From UBA7672 sp965279205 (lineage in GTDB: Bacteria > Pseudomonadota > Alphaproteobacteria > Caulobacterales > Hyphomonadaceae), in assembly GCA_965279205.1 (NCBI GenBank), contig OZ257144.1:4120855-4184854 (forward strand): DNA of 64,000 nt. Direction: 5' to 3'. The translations under genes and the position numbers were made by a program. Positions within the stretch are counted from its first letter, which is position 1; each line of letters opens with the position of its first letter. A model generated the notes under the pieces. The model was not told the origin of the DNA. It was given only the letters and a program-made list of their open reading frames with translations, and did not search any database. Positions 59,641 to 64,000 of this stretch are shown here, in pieces.

Positions 59641-60648
59641 CTACTCCTCGTTGGCCTGCTCCAGCGGAAGGCCCTTTGCTTCTCTCACGCGAGCGCCCTT
59701 GAGAATGCCTGCCATCGCGTAATTGCCTTCATGGCAAGCGAATTCGTAGACGTTCTCGCCCTCGCTGCGCCAGGTGGTCTCACCTTTCCAGGGCTGCGTG
59801 TAGAACACCGGATCGTCGACGGTGAATTCGTAGAGCAGCTCCTTGTCGGACACGCGAGTGAAGCGCTCGGTCACTTTAGCATTCTCCGACAGGTTCGCCG
59901 GCACGGCCTGCATGGCGCGGATTGGATCGAAACCTGTCGTCTCCACCACCAGCGTGCCGCCCTCCCAATGTCCCACCGCGTCGCCGAACAGCGGATGCAG
60001 GCTGGCCGACGCATGCGGCTGATCCATTCGAACGATGCGCGCCCAGGTGATCATCTCCGACATGATCATCACCGCGTCCTTGGTCTGCACGATCTGATAG
60101 TGGTTGTTGTAGAGTCCGTTGGTCATCGGCGGCCCCGTGCGCCCGCCCGTCGCAAGGCAACGATCCGCCAGCGGCCGCGCCTCCGGATCGGAGTAGCCGA
60201 GCTTCGCCCGCCCCGCCGCCGCGAGCTTCCGGCCTTCCTCCGACCATGGAATCTTGCCGTTCGGCGGATCGATGATCCACGACGTCCGCGTCTCGCCTTT
60301 CACAACGCCGAAGCGCGTGCCCGGATCGATCCAGAACGCGTTGTAGCCGCGCCCCTGCGCCAGATCCTTGCCGTTGAGCAGACCATCGGCGAGCTTCTGG
60401 TTGTCGTCGGTTGCCTGCCGCACGACCTGGGGATGCACCCTTGTCATGGCCTCGACCTGGTCAGGCGGGATCACCAGCGTCTTGTAGCGGTCCGCGCGCT
60501 CCAGCGTGGTGATCGAATCCGTCGACCAAACACCCTGCAGGTCTGGATGGCCGTCAGATGCGAGCGGTGGGGTGTAAGGCGCCTGCGCCATGGCCGGCAT
60601 GGCGGTGAACATTGCGGCGGCAGCGATCCCGGCGCGTAACCCGTTCAT
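59641..60648 (-). CDS. Secreted conserved protein, paralogue 2
   Basis: A 335-residue protein starting at ATG 60648 with a signal peptide (GIAAAAMFTAMPAMAQ). It shares nearly every motif of its neighbour: PDLQGVWSTDSITTLERAD, RTSWIIDPPNGKIPWSEEGR, RCLATGGRTGPPMTNGLYNN, LFGDAVGHWEGGTLVVETTG and FACHEGNYAMAGILKGARVR. The pair probably arose by duplication and is co-transcribed. The function is unknown; the export signal places it in the periplasm or outside. Confidence 0.85.
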   Translation of the reverse strand: MNGLRAGIAAAAMFTAMPAMAQAPYTPPLASDGHPDLQGVWSTDSITTLERADRYKTLVIPPDQVEAMTRVHPQVVRQATDDNQKLADGLLNGKDLAQGRGYNAFWIDPGTRFGVVKGETRTSWIIDPPNGKIPWSEEGRKLAAAGRAKLGYSDPEARPLADRCLATGGRTGPPMTNGLYNNHYQIVQTKDAVMIMSEMITWARIVRMDQPHASASLHPLFGDAVGHWEGGTLVVETTGFDPIRAMQAVPANLSENAKVTERFTRVSDKELLYEFTVDDPVFYTQPWKGETTWRSEGENVYEFACHEGNYAMAGILKGARVREAKGLPLEQANEE

Positions 60649-60794
60649 GTTGTCCTCCCCATCCAAGCACCGACCCGTCTTGCCTTTGGCCAGCCTTGCC
60701 TTGGATAGCCGCAAGGTCGTGAGTTCGTGATGCAGGCCAGCTTGCCTGCCGATGGGTTGGCCTGCAAGCTGGGACGTTACTGGCGGAGCGGGTA

Positions 60795-61703
60795 ATGAAG
60801 GTCTTGTCGCGTCTGAGGGGGGTCGGCGCCCTCGCCCTTGCGGGCATTATCGGCCTGTCCGCCCCGGGCGTCGCCCAGCAGCAGGGCAAGTCAGTGCGGG
60901 TCGATCTCGAGATCGTGCTCGCGGTCGACATCTCCCAATCGATGGACCAGGACGAGCACGCCCTGCAGCGCAACGGCTATGTCGACGCCTTCCGCCACAA
61001 GGACGTCATCAACGCGCTGCTATCGGGTCCGGAAGGCAAGATCGCCGTCTTCTACATGGAATGGGCGGGCGATTTCGATCCAATCCCGACGATTCCTTGG
61101 ACAATCATCGACAGCGAAAAGGCTGCCCGCGATTTCGCCGACAAGCTGGAGCAGGAGCCGATCTACGGCGAACAACGCACCTCGATCTCGACAGCGCTGC
61201 TGACCGCGCAGGACTATATCCTGAAGAATAACATCTCCTCGCACCGGCAGGTGATCGATGTGTCGGGCGATGGCGCCAACAATGCCGGCCGGCCGGTCGA
61301 ACCGGTCCGCGACGCCGTGGTGAAGAGCGGCATCGTCATCAACGGTCTGCCGATCATGTTGAACAAGCCCAAGGAATTCTACGACATCGACCATCTCGAC
61401 CGGTACTACAAACACTGCGTCATTGGCGGGAATTCAGCCTTCATCGCGCCTGTGTTCGACCTGAAACAGCTCGCCGCCACGATCCGGAAGAAGCTGGTGC
61501 TCGAGATCGCCGGCCTTGAAGTCGCGCCGGAAACGGCACCGGTCCAGTACGCCGAGGATGATCGCACCGAAGCGCCTGCAACCTCTGGCATCGTGCGCGC
61601 GCAGCTGAAGCTGCCAGCCGAAAAGACCGACTGCCTGATCGGCGAAAAGGTCTGGGGCGGCGGCCGCGGCTTTGGCGGCTTCGGTAATTACCCCGATCGG
61701 TAA
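60795..61703 (+). CDS. Exported DUF1194 (VWA-like) protein
   Basis: A 302-residue protein with a signal peptide ending PGVAQQ and a von Willebrand A-like domain: LEIVLAVDISQSMDQDEHAL, which carries the D-x-S-x-S MIDAS motif, and VIDVSGDGANNAGRPVEPVR. Such DUF1194 proteins bind divalent metals and probably protein ligands in the periplasm. It is divergent from the paralogue pair and followed by the GGDEF gene. Confidence 0.85.
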   Translation: MKVLSRLRGVGALALAGIIGLSAPGVAQQQGKSVRVDLEIVLAVDISQSMDQDEHALQRNGYVDAFRHKDVINALLSGPEGKIAVFYMEWAGDFDPIPTIPWTIIDSEKAARDFADKLEQEPIYGEQRTSISTALLTAQDYILKNNISSHRQVIDVSGDGANNAGRPVEPVRDAVVKSGIVINGLPIMLNKPKEFYDIDHLDRYYKHCVIGGNSAFIAPVFDLKQLAATIRKKLVLEIAGLEVAPETAPVQYAEDDRTEAPATSGIVRAQLKLPAEKTDCLIGEKVWGGGRGFGGFGNYPDR

Positions 61704-61719
61704 GCGTTAACCCAGCGAG

Positions 61720-62433
61720 CTAGCCTTGGGCCTGCTGCGCCCTGCGGTGCAGCGCCTTGTCGGCGTACATCGCCTCGTCAGCGCGTGCGAGAACCTGCTC
61801 GGCCGTGTCGCCAGCCTTGAAATGCGTGATGCCGAAAGCCGCCGACACGAACAGTGGCGCTCCATCGAAGAGCACGCGTTCGGTGCATAGCGCGGCGGCC
61901 AGAGACTCGGCCTTGATCTTCGCGGCTTCCGGATTGACGTGGGTCAGCACCACGGCGAACTCGTCGCCACCGATGCGGCCGACAATGTCGGTCTCACGGG
62001 TCTGGCGAACAAAGATCTCGCCGATTGCGCGCAGCACGGCGTCACCCGCGGCATGGCCGTGCCCGTCATTGATCTCCTTGAAGTTGTTGAGATCGAAATA
62101 GATCATGCTCGCTTCGATCTCATGGCGCTTCGCCAGCGCGACCACGCGCGAGGCTTCGCGCATGAAGGCGCGGCGATTGTAGACGGGCACCAGCGTGTCG
62201 TGGTCGGCGGAAGCCTCGGCCTCAGCAAGCGACAGCTTGAGCTGCTCGACGTCGAGCCGCAGGGAATCAACTTCGGCGATCAGGACATTGAACGCCGTGC
62301 GCACCTGGGGCGTCAGCTGGTATTCCGGCACGCCAAAGATCTGTGCAACACGCAGGGCCAGATCGACCGGCTTCTCAACCGGAGCGACATCTCCCGGCCG
62401 GCTCCGCGGAGCGAAGATAGAGAATAATTTCAT
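61720..62433 (-). CDS. GGDEF-domain diguanylate cyclase
   Basis: A 237-residue soluble protein. The N-terminal ~75 residues are helical and likely dimerising (VDSLRLDVEQLKLSLAEAEA, coiled-coil-like). The cyclase domain has IYFDLNNFKEINDGHGHAAG and R-I-G155-G-D-E-F159. An allosteric I-site RETD (146–149) lies five residues before GGDEF, so product inhibition by c-di-GMP is expected. The start at 62433 fits the first well-formed reading. Confidence 0.92.
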   Translation of the reverse strand: MKLFSIFAPRSRPGDVAPVEKPVDLALRVAQIFGVPEYQLTPQVRTAFNVLIAEVDSLRLDVEQLKLSLAEAEASADHDTLVPVYNRRAFMREASRVVALAKRHEIEASMIYFDLNNFKEINDGHGHAAGDAVLRAIGEIFVRQTRETDIVGRIGGDEFAVVLTHVNPEAAKIKAESLAAALCTERVLFDGAPLFVSAAFGITHFKAGDTAEQVLARADEAMYADKALHRRAQQAQG

Positions 62434-62562
62434 GGGGCGGACGCGTCTCCTGCCGGCATTCCAGCCGATCCACGTTAGCGTCTCATTAATCGCGTTTGTC
62501 ACTGCCGTTGCCGAAATGTGGCAGAACCCTGTAGAAGGCCGCTTTCCGGGCCGGAGAGCCTC

Positions 62563-63066
62563 ATGACCGCGCGCGCCGCCAATCCTCTTGTGGGTATCGT
62601 CATGGGTAGCCGGTCGGACTGGCCGACGATGGCCGAGGCCTCGAAGATACTCACAGAACTGGGCGTTCCACATGAGGCGAAGGTGGTTTCCGCCCACCGG
62701 ACACCGGACCGGTTGGTCGAATATGCCAAATCCGCTCGCGGACGCGGCCTGAAAGTAATCATCGCCGGCGCCGGCGGGGCTGCTCACCTGCCCGGCATGG
62801 TCGCCTCGATGACCTCCCTTCCTGTGCTCGGCGTGCCGGTGAAATCCAGCGCGCTGTCGGGCCTCGATAGCCTGCTCTCTATCGTCCAGATGCCGCGTGG
62901 CGTGCCCGTGGGCACGCTGGCGATCGGCGAGGCAGGCGCTCTCAACGCCGGCGTGCTGGCAGCCTCGATCCTTGCAGGTAGCGACAGCGCGCTTCAGCAG
63001 CGTCTCGACGCCTGGCGCAAGGCGCAGACCGATGCGGTTTCGGAGTCGGTGGAAGACGGCAAATGA
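62563..63066 (+). CDS. purE: N5-carboxyaminoimidazole ribonucleotide mutase
   Basis: A 167-residue class I PurE: GIVMGSRSDWPTMAEASKIL, VVSAHRTPDRLVEYAKSARG with the active-site histidine, and GAGGAAHLPGMVASMTSLPV. It moves the carboxylate from N5 to C4 in N5-CAIR during purine synthesis. Its stop overlaps the purK start (ATGA), so the two sequential enzymes are coupled. Confidence 0.96.
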   Translation: MTARAANPLVGIVMGSRSDWPTMAEASKILTELGVPHEAKVVSAHRTPDRLVEYAKSARGRGLKVIIAGAGGAAHLPGMVASMTSLPVLGVPVKSSALSGLDSLLSIVQMPRGVPVGTLAIGEAGALNAGVLAASILAGSDSALQQRLDAWRKAQTDAVSESVEDGK

Positions 63067-64000
63067 CAAAGTCTGTCGCCAGCGGCGTGCTCGCCCGGCC
63101 GGGTGACGCGATCGGCATTCTTGGAGGCGGACAGCTCGGCCGCATGCTGGCGCTGGCGGCGTCAGATCTCGGCCTCGACGTCCATGTCTTCACGCCCGAA
63201 ACCGACAGCCCCGCCTCGCGCGTGGCGCGCAAGACATGGGTTGCTCCGTTCAACGATCGCGAGGCGCTGAAGGAATTCACCGCCAGCGTGAAGGTCGCCA
63301 CCATCGAATTCGAGAATATCCCTACCGATGCGGTCGATCTCATCGAGGACGAAGGAACGCCGGTGCGCCCGGATGGCCGTACGCTCGCGACTGCGCAGGA
63401 CAGGCTCGCCGAGAAGACCTTCTTCCGCGAGATCGGTGTCGAACCGGCCGCCTTCGCGCGCATCGATCGCCCCGACCAGATCCAGGAGGCGCTGAACCGT
63501 CTGGGCGGCAGCGGTGTCCTGAAATCGCGTTTCTCCGGCTATGACGGCAAAGGCCAGGTACGGCTCCAGGGAGAGATCCAGCCCTTCCCGGCGTGGGCCG
63601 AGGCAGGCGGCACGATGGCGATCCTCGAAGCGTGGATCGAGCACGACCGCGAACTATCGGTCGTGGCCGCACGCGGCGCCGATGGCGAATTCCTGGCCTA
63701 CGATCCGCCGGAGAACGATCATTCCGGCGGCATCCTGCGCCGCTCGACCTTCCCCTCCTCCGCGCCGAAGGCCGTGCTGGACGAAGCTGTTCGCCTTGCG
63801 AAGAAGCTCGCCGATGAACTCGACTATGTCGGCGTCCTTGCGCTGGAACTGTTCCTGACCAAGGACGGCAAGCTGCTTGCCAACGAATTCGCCCCGCGCG
63901 TCCACAATTCGGGCCATTGGACACAGGACGCCTGCTTCACCGGCCAGTTCGAACAGCATATCCGCGCTGTCTGCGGCTGGCCGCTGGGCGATCCGTCACG
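63063..64000 (+). CDS. purK: N5-carboxyaminoimidazole ribonucleotide synthase (partial)
   Basis: The first ~312 codons are present; the gene continues past the right end. PurK landmarks are IGILGGGQLGRMLALAASDL, TIEFENIPTDAVDLI, LKSRFSGYDGKGQVRL and VLALELFLTKDGKLLANEFA followed by PRVHNSGHWTQDAC. It makes N5-CAIR from AIR, bicarbonate and ATP, supplying the substrate of the purE product. No internal disruption is seen in the visible part. Confidence 0.95.
   Translation, partial: MTKSVASGVLARPGDAIGILGGGQLGRMLALAASDLGLDVHVFTPETDSPASRVARKTWVAPFNDREALKEFTASVKVATIEFENIPTDAVDLIEDEGTPVRPDGRTLATAQDRLAEKTFFREIGVEPAAFARIDRPDQIQEALNRLGGSGVLKSRFSGYDGKGQVRLQGEIQPFPAWAEAGGTMAILEAWIEHDRELSVVAARGADGEFLAYDPPENDHSGGILRRSTFPSSAPKAVLDEAVRLAKKLADELDYVGVLALELFLTKDGKLLANEFAPRVHNSGHWTQDACFTGQFEQHIRAVCGWPLGDPS

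Noticed and set aside
1..64000. CRISPR arrays, insertion sequences and prophage genes.
   Set aside because: No regularly spaced repeats, transposase, integrase or phage structural genes were found on reading both strands.

Overview
The window is high-GC chromosomal DNA of an alphaproteobacterium, most likely a Caulobacterales/Hyphomonadaceae relative. The grounds are a CpdR-type response regulator divergent from an N-formylglutamate amidohydrolase gene, an ffh–chorismate mutase–rpsP–rimM cluster, a purE–purK pair, MHYT and GGDEF signalling proteins, and many small secreted proteins with alanine-rich signal peptides. The genus cannot be fixed from this sequence alone.

The left end (1–6788) is a defence locus and the most interesting part. 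A divergent repressor/metallopeptidase pair of CapH/CapP type (the peptidase runs off the window) faces an operon that encodes a CD-NTase, a bacterial HORMA protein, a TRIP13/Pch2-like AAA+ ATPase and a TIR-SAVED effector. This is a complete type III CBASS. The same transcription unit continues without a break into three genes that are not CBASS core: a 188-residue helical protein, a DUF3800 protein, and a protein with weak ADP-ribosyltransferase-like motifs whose frame is broken by one base in an A-run. This extension is the best candidate here for an undescribed module.

From 6957 to 13281 lies a polymorphic-toxin locus: a 1452-residue RHS/YD-repeat protein with an AT-richer, exchangeable-looking C-terminal toxin, an overlapping immunity gene, two small secreted proteins upstream (one an orphan YD-repeat with a proline run), and a divergent secreted protein built of Cys-containing repeats.

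From 13738 rightward the content is mostly chromosomal housekeeping and metabolism: a GumN-like lipoprotein; a cobalamin riboswitch and btuB-btuF-btuC-btuD uptake operon; a redoxin/cytochrome c/copper-oxygenase-like/EF-hand protein; tRNA-Val(GAC); cpdR; an N-formylglutamate amidohydrolase; an XRE regulator; a HisN-like phosphatase; a TerB-like protein; a lipase/SCP2 pair; an acyl-CoA carboxylase beta subunit; an MHYT hybrid kinase; a lipoprotein methyltransferase; an Hsp20 gene with a candidate ROSE-type thermometer; a rhomboid protease; a GST with an unusual charged tail; a glycosyltransferase; a degenerate EAL-like protein; tandem small secreted paralogues; an acyl-CoA dehydrogenase; an amidase; a TIR–membrane–protease-like protein; a PIG-L deacetylase; a P450; and two more glycosyltransferases.

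The right end holds the ffh/rpsP/rimM cluster, an aspartate/glutamate racemase homologue, a pair of DUF899 thioredoxin-like genes around an ArsR regulator with clear operator-like repeats, two secreted paralogues, a DUF1194 protein, a diguanylate cyclase, and purE–purK (purK cut by the window end). No transposase, integrase, CRISPR array or rRNA was recognised.
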